A stretch of 64,000 nt of DNA from Bacteroides bouchesdurhonensis (lineage in GTDB: Bacteria; Bacteroidota; Bacteroidia; Bacteroidales; Bacteroidaceae): NCBI RefSeq assembly GCF_900155865.1, contig NZ_LT707006.1, forward strand, positions 3,636,577-3,700,576, in the 5' to 3' direction. Position numbers and translations under genes: made by a program. This document shows, one piece after another, positions 16,984-25,780 of this stretch (position 1 is its first letter; each line of letters starts with the position of its first letter). The notes beneath the pieces are model-generated. The model did not search any database. It saw nothing but the letters and a program-made list of their open reading frames with translations, and was not told the DNA's origin.

Positions 16984-17589
16984 ATGAATATTTTTGAAAT
17001 AGAAAGAAGTAAAAGAGACGCCGACTTTATAAAGCAGAATGGGGAACTGGAGTTGGAAGTTGCAGCCGACATTATCGAGACATACAAAGATGTCCCGTAT
17101 GTTGGTTCTCTCCTTAAATTTGGGAAGGTTTTTATCAACGTCAAAGACTGGTGTTTTACGAAGAAACTGGCCAAATTTCTCATAGTGTCAGAAGACATTG
17201 ACGATAAAATCAAGAATCAGTTCTATTCTAGCCTGAGTCAAGAAAATTATAAACACATCTCTGCATATTTGATTCACCTGCTTAGCACAGAAGAAAACAA
17301 GGCGATGATTATGGGCAGCATCTACAAGGCAAGATTAATGAATAGAATCAATAATAACGAGATGCTCAGGCTCTGTTCTGTCGTAGCCAGAGCATTCTTG
17401 CCTGACCTCAAAAGTCTTCCTGACTACTTGGAGGAGAATACAAACATTTCTATAGAAGCCCAATCAATCATTAATCTTGGGCTTATAGATAATTTTCTCG
17501 GCGGTGAATGGACTAATCATAAAAGTTGCTGCTTGAATGGTACTGGAAAACTTTTCCATGACATATTGAGCGAGTCTGGTTGGCTGTAA
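16984..17589 (+). CDS. Hypothetical protein in capsule-locus island
   Basis: About 201 residues. A GTG at 16975 lies inside the IS terminal repeat, so the ATG at 16984 (MNIFEIERSK) is preferred; the gene may have lost its native promoter or a few codons to the insertion. A central hydrophobic, glycine-containing segment (YVGSLLKFGKVFINV) is followed by a basic helix (KKLAKFLI). The rest is helical, with no recognised domain and no signal peptide. It is not an obvious polysaccharide gene. Confidence 0.5.
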   Translation: MNIFEIERSKRDADFIKQNGELELEVAADIIETYKDVPYVGSLLKFGKVFINVKDWCFTKKLAKFLIVSEDIDDKIKNQFYSSLSQENYKHISAYLIHLLSTEENKAMIMGSIYKARLMNRINNNEMLRLCSVVARAFLPDLKSLPDYLEENTNISIEAQSIINLGLIDNFLGGEWTNHKSCCLNGTGKLFHDILSESGWL

Positions 17590-17640
17590 AATAACTAATG
17601 TAAAAAAATAAGTAGATTAATTTTAACTTCCATATTGGTT

Positions 17641-18414
17641 ATGATTGAAAAAATTCTGTCAATTCTTTTAGATGAAGACAAGGCTAAAGGAATCCATTAT
17701 CTTTTTAGATACAGAAAGCATGTTGATTTCCTGAAAACAATATATACTAATTTTAAGTATTTCCCTATTTCTGATGCTTTAAAATTTCCTATTGTGATTG
17801 GCAAGAACACGGATATTAAACTGGGGTCAATAAAGTTTAACTGCCCTATAAAACCTTCTCTTGTCCGATTGGGAACACAGCCTATCCCTGTAATTGAGGA
17901 TGGATTTTCAAGATTAGTTGTCAAAAATAGCGGAACAATCGAAATAGGTGGTCTTTTTATATGCCAAACGGGGGTAAAAATATTAATTAGAGAAGGTGCT
18001 GTTTTTTCGGTAGCTGATAAAGTGAAATTTGGCCATCTAAGTAAAGTCGTATGTCACAAGAAAATATCCATAGGAAATGATTTTAGAATGTCTTGGGAGT
18101 GCCAGATATTTGACACCGATTTTCATTTTGTCTATAATACAGAAAAAAACAAGTATTATCCCCGGTTAAAACCTGTTATTATCGGAAACGATGTATTTGT
18201 GGGTAATCGTTCTACAATCGGTAAAGGAACGATCTTACCAAATGGTTCGATTGTGTCATGTAACTCAAATGTTTCAGGTGACTTTTCTATAAATGGTGAT
18301 AACATTCTCATTAAAGGGAATCCTGCTGTGTTCGTGAAAAACAATTTAATAATGGGTAGTAATAGCTTTTATCCGGAAAAGGAAGAAATAGTCGCTCAAA
18401 TGTTAAACGAATAA
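17641..18414 (+). CDS. Acyltransferase with left-handed beta-helix (hexapeptide type)
   Basis: A 257-residue protein. The second half contains hexapeptide-like repeats (IEIGGLFICQTGVKILIREG, VIIGNDVFVGNRSTIGKGT, then ILPNGSIVSCNS) that form the left-handed beta-helix of acetyl/acyltransferases. The catalytic-type His is plausible in FDTDFHFV. It would acetylate or acylate a sugar before or after polymerisation. It is the first modification enzyme of the repeat-unit part of the locus. ATG 17641 is preferred over TTG 17635. Confidence 0.8.
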   Translation: MIEKILSILLDEDKAKGIHYLFRYRKHVDFLKTIYTNFKYFPISDALKFPIVIGKNTDIKLGSIKFNCPIKPSLVRLGTQPIPVIEDGFSRLVVKNSGTIEIGGLFICQTGVKILIREGAVFSVADKVKFGHLSKVVCHKKISIGNDFRMSWECQIFDTDFHFVYNTEKNKYYPRLKPVIIGNDVFVGNRSTIGKGTILPNGSIVSCNSNVSGDFSINGDNILIKGNPAVFVKNNLIMGSNSFYPEKEEIVAQMLNE

Positions 18415-18436
18415 TGATTCAAATAATCCATTCACA

Positions 18437-19873
18437 ATGAGCAGCATCAAGAAAGATCTAGCCAAAAATACTATTTGGAATAGTGTAGAGCGCTTCTCTA
18501 ATATGGGTATTCAACTATTGTGTACCTTTATTTTGGCAAGATATCTCACACCTTCTGACTATGGTATAATTGGTATGCTTGCAGTATTTAATGCCGTTGC
18601 AAATAGCTTTATAGATTCAGGCTTTGGTCTTTCTCTAATCAGAGAAAAAATGGTATCTCGAGAGGATTATTCTACAATACTTTATTTTAATGTTGTATTG
18701 TCTATGTTTTTTTACATAGCACTATACTTATGTTCGGGGTTAATCGCGGATTTTTATAATCAACCAATCCTTGTTGATCTGAGTAAGGTAGTGTTCCTAA
18801 TGTTACCGTTTCAGGCTGTAGGACTTGTTCAGAATACTATATTGCAAAAAGAGCTAAAATTCAAAAAACTATGTATTATCTCTATATCATCATCTATAAT
18901 TTCTGCAATTGTTGCTATTATTTTTGCATATATTTATGAGAATGTGTGGGCTTTAGCAATCCAAATGGTATTGAGTCAGTTCCTGCGATCGTTGTTTCTG
19001 TGGATATCAACAGATTTTGTACCTATATTAAAATTCTCAAAGGTCAGTTTTGCTAAATATTTTGCTTTTTCTAAGGATATTCTTATCTCTGGACTTATAG
19101 GAAATATTATTGGTAATATACAGTCCATTTTAATAGGGAAATATTATTCTGCTTCAGATTTAGGGTTTTACTCTCAAGCTGACAGAATAAAAACCATAGC
19201 CTCTACATCAACTACAGGGGTTATACAAAATGTAACATATCCAACATTAGCAAAAGTCTACAATGATGGAGGAGATTTAAAAGGAGCATATAAAAAAGTA
19301 ATAATGATAACAATCCTTTTTGTCGGTTCTGTAATGTCGCTATTAATGGGTATATCCTCAGATTTGTTTGGAATATTGATGGGTTCTCAATGGCGTGAGG
19401 CCGGCGTGTATTTTTTGTTGTTAGGTATAAGTGGATTGCTCTTTCCACTGCATAGTGTTAATCAAAATATTTTACTTGTAAAAGGAGAGTCAAAAAAAAT
19501 ACTTTATCTGGAAATCAGCAGGAGATGCATTATGTTGATTATCGTATTCATTACAATACATTTCAACGTCTATCTATTTGCCGCAGGTTTATCTATATAT
19601 TCTTTTCTACTTCTTTTCCTCAACCTTTCGGTATGTGGAAAGCCCATCGGTTATGGTATATGGAGTCAGTTAAGGGATGTTTCTCCTACTTTATTGAAAC
19701 AGATTTTTGTAACTCTGCTTTGCCTTGTCGTTTCAAATTTTATGGAGGATATAAATATCTATTTTAGAGTAGTCGTTACATTGCTTTTGGGCTGTTCACT
19801 TCTATTATTACTTTTTGTGAGAGACCCTTATTTTAAAATGGGTATAAAGCTGCTTCCAATAAAACGTAAGTAA
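18437..19873 (+). CDS. wzx: Capsule repeat-unit flippase (Wzx, MOP superfamily)
   Basis: A 478-residue protein, almost entirely hydrophobic, with about 12-14 membrane helices. The N-terminus KNTIWNSVERFSNMGIQLL, followed by FILARYLTPSDYGIIGM, is the classic polysaccharide flippase start. It moves lipid-linked repeat units across the inner membrane. It lies immediately before the polymerase gene (two-base gap), the common order in Wzx/Wzy-dependent loci. Confidence 0.9.
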   Translation: MSSIKKDLAKNTIWNSVERFSNMGIQLLCTFILARYLTPSDYGIIGMLAVFNAVANSFIDSGFGLSLIREKMVSREDYSTILYFNVVLSMFFYIALYLCSGLIADFYNQPILVDLSKVVFLMLPFQAVGLVQNTILQKELKFKKLCIISISSSIISAIVAIIFAYIYENVWALAIQMVLSQFLRSLFLWISTDFVPILKFSKVSFAKYFAFSKDILISGLIGNIIGNIQSILIGKYYSASDLGFYSQADRIKTIASTSTTGVIQNVTYPTLAKVYNDGGDLKGAYKKVIMITILFVGSVMSLLMGISSDLFGILMGSQWREAGVYFLLLGISGLLFPLHSVNQNILLVKGESKKILYLEISRRCIMLIIVFITIHFNVYLFAAGLSIYSFLLLFLNLSVCGKPIGYGIWSQLRDVSPTLLKQIFVTLLCLVVSNFMEDINIYFRVVVTLLLGCSLLLLLFVRDPYFKMGIKLLPIKRK

Positions 19874-19875
19874 TT

Positions 19876-21207
19876 ATGCTGGGATTGGTTGTATTATTAA
19901 TTGCGCTCCTTCTGCATTTTACCGGTTATAGAAGATATAGCCTATTGCTGTTTGTATTCATGGCTTTGCGTTACATGAAAATTGTACCAATGGCAGTTAT
20001 GGCCGTAAATGGTATTGATTTAGCTATTGTCTATATGATAATAGTAACTGTAAGTCAACGTATCCAAACGCTTGCTTTTACAGAAGATTCTAAATTGTTA
20101 TTCTGTATCAGCCGACTCTCCCTTTTCCTAATTATATCTTTTGCAGTGGGAATGATATATTATGGTCTTACTCCTTTTCAATCCTTTATGGGATGCCGCC
20201 AATTGTGGCTGTTTCCGGCATATTTTTTTCTAAGAGACGTACCAAAAGATGATATCATTTGGCTTTTTAAGGCATTATATTATATTACTCTTATTCATGC
20301 ATTGTTATACATAATACAGTGTTCAACAGGTTTGCCTGTATTAGGAGTGGCAACACCGGAGTATGATCGAATCACTCATACGCTTAGATATAACAATCAT
20401 CCTGTTTACATGACCTTGTTTTTCTATCTGTCTTTATTATTTCCCAACTACATAGGAAAACAAATCTCCAAGTTTTCAGCAATAGTATTTGCTGCCGCAG
20501 TCTTTATTACAATGACAAGAACCATTATGGTGTTTGTTGTCTTATTTACATTTCTTGGAATATTTTTAAGTGGTAAAAAATCTACAATACTAAAGTTTTC
20601 AATAATTGGTGCTATTCTTTTTATCCCATTGTCAGATGCATTGCTATCAAGATTTGGTGAAAAAGCTGGTACAAAAGGTGATATTTTTGCATTTATTCAT
20701 GGGCGGTTTATAGATTATGCACACACGGGTAAAGCGCATGATGATGTTGGGACATTAACATATCGTTTTGCTTGGGTTTATGAGAGGGCAGAATATATGT
20801 TGACAAACGGTATTGTTGAATCGGTTTTTGGATTGGGTTTCCTGCCTCCATCAGAACCGGAAGTCGCAAAACGGCTATATAATTTCAAAATAGGTCTTGT
20901 TGACCAGAACAAGATTATTAGTCCAACATTTACACCGGACATAGGATATGGTAATATCATTGCGCAATATGGTTTTCTGGGTGCATTCTTTTTTATCTCT
21001 CTTTGGGTTAGGCTCGTAAAAATTCATTTTGAAAATAGAGAATATCACCCAATCACATTTTGCATGTATTTATATCTATTGACTCTATTCGCATTGAGTA
21101 TCTCTGGACCAGGAATATCATATCAAGATATGCTTATACTACCATTTTTATCCTCTAATTTGGCACTAATGCCATCGACAAATGAAAAATCTATCAAAAA
21201 TTATTAG
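19876..21207 (+). CDS. wzy: Capsule polymerase (Wzy, O-antigen ligase/polymerase-like)
   Basis: A 443-residue polytopic membrane protein with about 11 hydrophobic segments and one long extracytoplasmic loop (about 255-350). Wzy proteins share little sequence. The call rests on topology, the RTIMVF stretch after a membrane helix, the loop with GFLPPSEPEV and its place next to Wzx. It would polymerise the repeat units in the periplasm under control of the Wzc-like protein. Confidence 0.8.
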   Translation: MLGLVVLLIALLLHFTGYRRYSLLLFVFMALRYMKIVPMAVMAVNGIDLAIVYMIIVTVSQRIQTLAFTEDSKLLFCISRLSLFLIISFAVGMIYYGLTPFQSFMGCRQLWLFPAYFFLRDVPKDDIIWLFKALYYITLIHALLYIIQCSTGLPVLGVATPEYDRITHTLRYNNHPVYMTLFFYLSLLFPNYIGKQISKFSAIVFAAAVFITMTRTIMVFVVLFTFLGIFLSGKKSTILKFSIIGAILFIPLSDALLSRFGEKAGTKGDIFAFIHGRFIDYAHTGKAHDDVGTLTYRFAWVYERAEYMLTNGIVESVFGLGFLPPSEPEVAKRLYNFKIGLVDQNKIISPTFTPDIGYGNIIAQYGFLGAFFFISLWVRLVKIHFENREYHPITFCMYLYLLTLFALSISGPGISYQDMLILPFLSSNLALMPSTNEKSIKNY

Positions 21208-21215
21208 TAGCAGCT

Positions 21216-22274
21216 ATGATAATAATCCACATAGAATCTGGTCTGGGCAACCAGATGCTTTCCTATTGTGAATATCTTTCACTGAAATATGCCAATCCGA
21301 ATCAGGAGTTTTTTGCAGAAACGATAGTTTTTGAAATTCCTGAGTGTAACGAGGTCATTTGCCAATGGAACGGTTATGAACTTGAGAAGATTTTTGGTAT
21401 CAAAGAACCAAAGAACATCAAGTCTCTCTTTTCGGACGACGAGTGGACTCAGATAATATCAGAAATTCGTGCAACAAAATTCTGGATTCACAACTGGAAT
21501 TATCCCGTTGTATTCACGGAGGTTCTGAATCGTCATGGTCTTCAACTTGAAAATGTTCGTGGCGACTTTGATCCTAACCATAATATTATTACAGGTACGG
21601 AAGACCAGCATAAAACGTGGAAGGACAGACTCAGAGAGTCATATATTGGAAATACAGTAAAGCGCGTACTTCAGTCTCTCAACGAAGAGAAATACGCTTA
21701 TGCAAACGATTCTCGTGACAAACTGTTCTGTCATACAGATAGCGATATTTTCACTGGCCAGTGGTTAAAATTTAGCAATCGTGGAAATGATATCCATTTG
21801 ATTGAGGCTCAGATACGAGAGTCATTCAGGTTTCCCGAGATAGTAGATGAACAGAACCTACAGATGGTTGAATACCTCAAAACCGTCAATTCTGTAGCTA
21901 TTCATGCTCGTAGAGGTGATGCACTTGGCGGGCTTGCATGGTGTTATAAGTATGGTTATTTCAAGCGTGCTGTAAAATACATCCGAAAGCATGTAGATAA
22001 TCCGGAATTTGTATTCTTCACCAATCCAGGTAGCGTGGAATGGTGCAGAGATAACGCTAAGTTATTCGGCCTTGACATACGTAAGGACACCATCAAGTTT
22101 GTTGACTGGAATAAGGGCGAAGACAGTTTCCGTGATATGCAGCTTATGGCCATGTGCAAGCATAATATTATAGTTCCAAGTTCTTTTGGGTGGTGGGGTA
22201 CTTTCTTCAACACCAATCCAAATAAGATCACTATTTCTCCTTCTATTACAATTAACACCACAAATCATTGTTAA
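21216..22274 (+). CDS. GT11-type glycosyltransferase, probable alpha-1,2-fucosyltransferase
   Basis: A 352-residue protein. The N-terminus IIHIESGLGNQMLSYCEYLS and the block VAIHARRGDALGG (HxRRGD, GDP-fucose binding) are GT11 signatures. A third block, IVPSSFGWWGTFF, is near the C-terminus. The locus also makes GDP-fucose (gmd, fcl, manC at 34.9-38.3 kb), which fits a fucosyltransferase. Acceptor sugar and linkage cannot be read from sequence; some GT11 enzymes use other donors. Confidence 0.8.
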   Translation: MIIIHIESGLGNQMLSYCEYLSLKYANPNQEFFAETIVFEIPECNEVICQWNGYELEKIFGIKEPKNIKSLFSDDEWTQIISEIRATKFWIHNWNYPVVFTEVLNRHGLQLENVRGDFDPNHNIITGTEDQHKTWKDRLRESYIGNTVKRVLQSLNEEKYAYANDSRDKLFCHTDSDIFTGQWLKFSNRGNDIHLIEAQIRESFRFPEIVDEQNLQMVEYLKTVNSVAIHARRGDALGGLAWCYKYGYFKRAVKYIRKHVDNPEFVFFTNPGSVEWCRDNAKLFGLDIRKDTIKFVDWNKGEDSFRDMQLMAMCKHNIIVPSSFGWWGTFFNTNPNKITISPSITINTTNHC

Positions 22275-22277
22275 GAT

Positions 22278-22985
22278 ATGGCTGATTCTCGCTTCGTGAA
22301 ATTGTTATCCATCCCTAAATCAATTTACGTTTCTGTCAAACTATTGGGCTGGGGGGGGGTAAAATATGCTCTCAAACTTCCTATATTCGTAAGATATAAC
22401 TGTGTACTTAATTGTCTTGATGGAAAGGTGATAGTTAAGAAAACTCCAATCACACCCAAAATGTTGAGCATAGGCTTTTCATCAACTGGTATATTTGACA
22501 AGAAGTATTCTCGAACAATATTAGAGATAGCTGGTTTAATAGAACTCGAAGGACCTGTATGTTTTGGACAAGGCACAAGACTTAGTGTAGGCAAAACAGG
22601 AACATTATCGCTTGGAGCAGGTTTTTCAAGTACTGCGGAAAGCACATTTGTATGTGTCAACAAAATGCACATGGGTGTTGGTACGGCTATTGGCTGGAGT
22701 GCAATGGTAATGGATACAGACTGGCATTCCGTTATGAATACAGAAACAGGAGAATTATATCAAGCCGCTGGCGAGGTCTATATTGGTGACTATTGTTGGA
22801 TAGGAACTCGTAGTTTAGTTCTCAAGAATACATTGATACCAAATGGTTGTATTCTTGCTGCTAATTCAACTGCAAATAAAAAGTATAACACCCCCAATAC
22901 GTTGTTAGCAGGTACTCCTGCTATTGAAAAGAAACATAATGTAATAAAGTCAACTAATGGAGACATCCAATTTATTGAAAAATGA
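22278..22985 (+). CDS. Acyltransferase, hexapeptide type, with in-frame G9 tract
   Basis: A 235-residue protein with hexapeptide-type turns in the C-terminal half (VYIGDYCWIGTRSLVLKN, then TLIPNGCILAANS) and a probable catalytic His in MDTDWHSVM. Codons 25-28 (WGGV) are encoded by a run of nine G at 22351-22359. In this assembly the frame is intact; gain or loss of one G would truncate the protein near residue 30. The gene is similar in layout to the acyltransferase at 17641. Its stop overlaps the ATG of the next gene. Confidence 0.8.
   Translation: MADSRFVKLLSIPKSIYVSVKLLGWGGVKYALKLPIFVRYNCVLNCLDGKVIVKKTPITPKMLSIGFSSTGIFDKKYSRTILEIAGLIELEGPVCFGQGTRLSVGKTGTLSLGAGFSSTAESTFVCVNKMHMGVGTAIGWSAMVMDTDWHSVMNTETGELYQAAGEVYIGDYCWIGTRSLVLKNTLIPNGCILAANSTANKKYNTPNTLLAGTPAIEKKHNVIKSTNGDIQFIEK
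22351..22359. repeat. Poly-G tract (G9), in frame
   Basis: Nine consecutive G near the 5' end of the acyltransferase gene at 22278. The frame is open with nine G. It is one of four G tracts in acyltransferase genes of this locus, all near or within the coding start or middle. Confidence 0.75.
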
Positions 22986-23940
22986 AACGTTACGAGCATA
23001 TTGACATTTCTAAGGGTATAGGTATCCTACTAGTCGTATTCTTTCACCTACCAGGTGTTAACAGATTAATATATTTTAACAATTGGGGGGGGGGGGGATT
23101 ACAACCTTTTATATGCCACTATTCTTTACCCTGAGTGGATTGTTCTTTAAAGCCGATAAACCACTGAAGCGTATAAAGAGGTTAATGGTTCCATACATCT
23201 CATTCTACATAATCGGGTATGCTTTTGAGGCAGCCAAGACCATTACCAAACACGGACAGCTTGATTTAATGGATTTCTTTGACCCCCTTTTAGGAGCAAC
23301 ACATGGGTATGCAAATACACCTGTATGGTTCTTGCTTTCATTAGCAGAAATCTCATTAATAGGCTATGTGCTGTTGCGGTATCTTCCTAACCTATTTGCA
23401 TTTGTCGTAAGTATGGTATTAGGAATAGTAGGATACTATTGTGGAAAGTATAATGTGTTACAGCCATATTACGTGAATGTATCATTAATGTGTATACCCT
23501 TTTTCCTTGGAGGATCCTTTTTTAAGGACTTTCTCTTGAAAAAGCAAAAATATCCTTTTGTGGGTATTGGGTTACTGCTGATATCGTGGTTTCTTTATTT
23601 ACCCAATACACCGTCATGTAATGTCAGTCAATGCTATATTTCATGCTCAATGTTTCAGTTTGCTTTGGTTTCCTCTTTAGCCACTATCGGTATTGTGCTT
23701 CTTTCCGGTGACATTGCCAAATATACGAAGTTTACATCTAATGCATTCTGCCATTATGGAGCAAACTCATTAATCGTTCTCTGTACTCACATGTTGTTTG
23801 TTAATATACCTGTGTTTGTTAATAAGGTCTTGCATATAAATTCATTATCCATCATCATTGGATTTTTCATTTTACTTTTTGTTGAGATACCTGTAATCAA
23901 AGTTATCAATCAAAGATTCAAAATACTCATTTCAAAATAA
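22982..23940 (+). pseudogene. Acyltransferase-3 family gene, out of frame at a G13 tract (phase-OFF)
   Basis: ATG 22982 overlaps the stop of the previous gene (ATGA). It opens MKRYEHIDISKGIGILLVVF, the normal N-terminus of acyltransferase-3 membrane enzymes (AT3, O-acetyl transfer to surface sugars). After codon 35 a run of 13 G (23085-23097) puts translation into a frame that stops at 23132. The remaining ~280 residues (ITTFYMPLFFTLSGLFFKAD onward, about nine membrane helices) continue in another frame to 23940. Runs of 11 or 14 G would restore a ~319-residue enzyme. The downstream part is undamaged, which fits a reversible switch rather than decay. Confidence 0.8.
23085..23097. repeat. Poly-G tract (G13), out of frame
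   Basis: Thirteen consecutive G inside the acyltransferase-3 gene starting at 22982. Reading requires 2+3n G (11 or 14), so this length is OFF. Runs this long are strongly prone to slipped-strand mispairing and also to sequencing error. Confidence 0.8.
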
Positions 23941-24869
23941 TGTCTGAAAAAGTAAGATACGATAACATTGACGTTGCTCGTGGATTAGCAATGCTTGTCA
24001 TCATTCAGTGGCATGTTGTGGGCATGCATACAACATGGACAGATGGTTGGGTAATGCCCATCTTCTTTATCATTATGGGCGTATTCTACAAGCAGGAGTC
24101 TTCTTTCAAGGTGATGGCTATAAAGAAACTCAACACCATTGTGATCCCAATGGCTTTTTTCTCAGTTCCGATGTTTATCATAAGCATATTTGAGAAAGGC
24201 TTTATGACCACATTGTTGAAAGTTGCAAATCCATATAGTATGATTCATGGCGTTTCGTGGTTCTTTATATGCACATTGTGGTGTTATGTCATCAACTATA
24301 TTCTACATAAATACATACATAATAGCAAACTGTTGTTCCTTGCAATGATAGTTTTGTCCGCTGTGAGCTATTATATCACCAGTACGTATTCTTTTCATGG
24401 CCACAAACTTGTACTTCCTCTATTTTGTAGTACAGCATTAACAGCCATGGGTTATCTAGCAATAGGTGAGTTTGTTAGGAAGTATTTCCTATATAGGGGG
24501 GGGGGGGATTCTATCTTGCTGATAATTACCGGTTTATGTATTGTCGTAATAATTCCGTCTGGTATTCAAGATAACTACTGGAATCATTATGAAGATAATT
24601 GGTTGAAACTGTTATTAGTTGGTGCAATAGAAAGTTTGGCTTTGATCCAGTTTTGTTCTTATCTTCCTAAACAGTTGGCAATCATCGGAAAATTTTCGCT
24701 TTTGATATTACTAATACACCCTTATATTGTTTTGGCAATTTCGCCATTGCATTTAAATATATGGTTATCATACGGAATCGTCACACTAACAACCATCCTT
24801 GTTTCGTTTCTTTTATTTAAATATTTGCCACAGATATGTGGCTTCAAACCATTGATAAAACTATCATAG
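23940..24869 (+). CDS. Acyltransferase-3 family membrane protein with in-frame G12 tract
   Basis: A 309-residue polytopic protein. The N-terminus VRYDNIDVARGLAMLVIIQW, followed by the conserved His and then PIFFIIMGVFY, is the AT3 signature. About ten membrane helices are present. ATG 23940 overlaps the TAA of the preceding AT3 gene. The G12 run at 24496-24507 encodes RGGGD in a loop between helices and is in frame here; indels would truncate the protein at about residue 190. It is likely an O-acetyltransferase acting on the capsule. Confidence 0.82.
   Translation: MSEKVRYDNIDVARGLAMLVIIQWHVVGMHTTWTDGWVMPIFFIIMGVFYKQESSFKVMAIKKLNTIVIPMAFFSVPMFIISIFEKGFMTTLLKVANPYSMIHGVSWFFICTLWCYVINYILHKYIHNSKLLFLAMIVLSAVSYYITSTYSFHGHKLVLPLFCSTALTAMGYLAIGEFVRKYFLYRGGGDSILLIITGLCIVVIIPSGIQDNYWNHYEDNWLKLLLVGAIESLALIQFCSYLPKQLAIIGKFSLLILLIHPYIVLAISPLHLNIWLSYGIVTLTTILVSFLLFKYLPQICGFKPLIKLS
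24496..24507. repeat. Poly-G tract (G12), in frame
   Basis: Twelve G within the second acyltransferase-3 gene, at codons 186-190. The gene is open (ON) with this length. It lies 1.4 kb from the G13 tract of the neighbouring paralogous gene. Confidence 0.8.
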
Positions 24870-24870
24870 T

Positions 24871-25779
24871 ATGATTCATATTATTATTTTCTCGTTCAAT
24901 CGCGCTTTGCAGCTTGAGGCATTACTATCAAGTATCCAATGCCATTGGCAGAAGACGAACTATAAGCTCTCCGTGCTTTACAATACCAGTGGTGATGATT
25001 TCCAGAAGGGTTATGATATCCTTCAAAAGGAATATCCAGCATATGAGTTTATTAAGGAAACACGTAAGACTTCTGGCTATCACGTCTCGGATTACATGAC
25101 CCCATACAATCTGAAAAAACTATTGAAGTATCACCACATACGTAAGCAAAAATCCAACTTTCGCGATTTGCTTAATAACATGTTGGCTACTTCCAGTTGT
25201 GAATACACCATGTACCTGACCGATGATTCTGCATTCATCCGTGACGTTGAACTGTCAAAGAATGACCTTGCATTCATTGAACAGAATCCGGATATAAATC
25301 AGATTTCACTTCGTTTAGGCAAGAACATTACAGAACGTCCAGCAAGTATCCCTGTTAATAACGGTAAGCTTGAATGGGATTTTCATAATCACCGCGATGC
25401 TCGCAGTTGGGGTTATAACTTCTCTGTTGACGCACATATCTATAGCACCAAGCTGTGCTTGAAGTTGCAGTCAAAAATCATCTATGCCAACCCCACTACA
25501 CTTGAAGCAAATATAGTTCATTATGTCATGCCTCGAAACCTGATGGATCATGGCTTGACATACGAGTATCCTTTCATTCTAAGTTTCCCAATCAATATGG
25601 TACAGGAGATTGCCGACAATGAATCCATGGGCATATCTATAGAGGACTTAAACAATTATTATCTCGAAGGCAAACGATTGGAATATATCGTGCCTGATGA
25701 GATCCTCGAATTCCAACAATATCCCGAGACTGTTTATCTATGCAAGAATGGTCAGAAGGAACTGCTAAAATTGAAATAG
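24871..25779 (+). CDS. Glycosyltransferase-like protein (GT2-like fold)
   Basis: A 302-residue soluble protein. It starts MIHIIIFSFNRALQLEALL, like the first strand of GT-A enzymes. A YLTDDSAFIRDV segment at about 110 may be the DxD metal site. The C-terminal region (SWGYNFSVDAHIYS) resembles enzymes acting on capsular sugars. The family is less certain than for the neighbouring GTs; specificity is not readable. It is one base after the previous stop and one base before the next gene, so co-translated. Confidence 0.65.
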   Translation: MIHIIIFSFNRALQLEALLSSIQCHWQKTNYKLSVLYNTSGDDFQKGYDILQKEYPAYEFIKETRKTSGYHVSDYMTPYNLKKLLKYHHIRKQKSNFRDLLNNMLATSSCEYTMYLTDDSAFIRDVELSKNDLAFIEQNPDINQISLRLGKNITERPASIPVNNGKLEWDFHNHRDARSWGYNFSVDAHIYSTKLCLKLQSKIIYANPTTLEANIVHYVMPRNLMDHGLTYEYPFILSFPINMVQEIADNESMGISIEDLNNYYLEGKRLEYIVPDEILEFQQYPETVYLCKNGQKELLKLK

Positions 25780-25780
25780 T

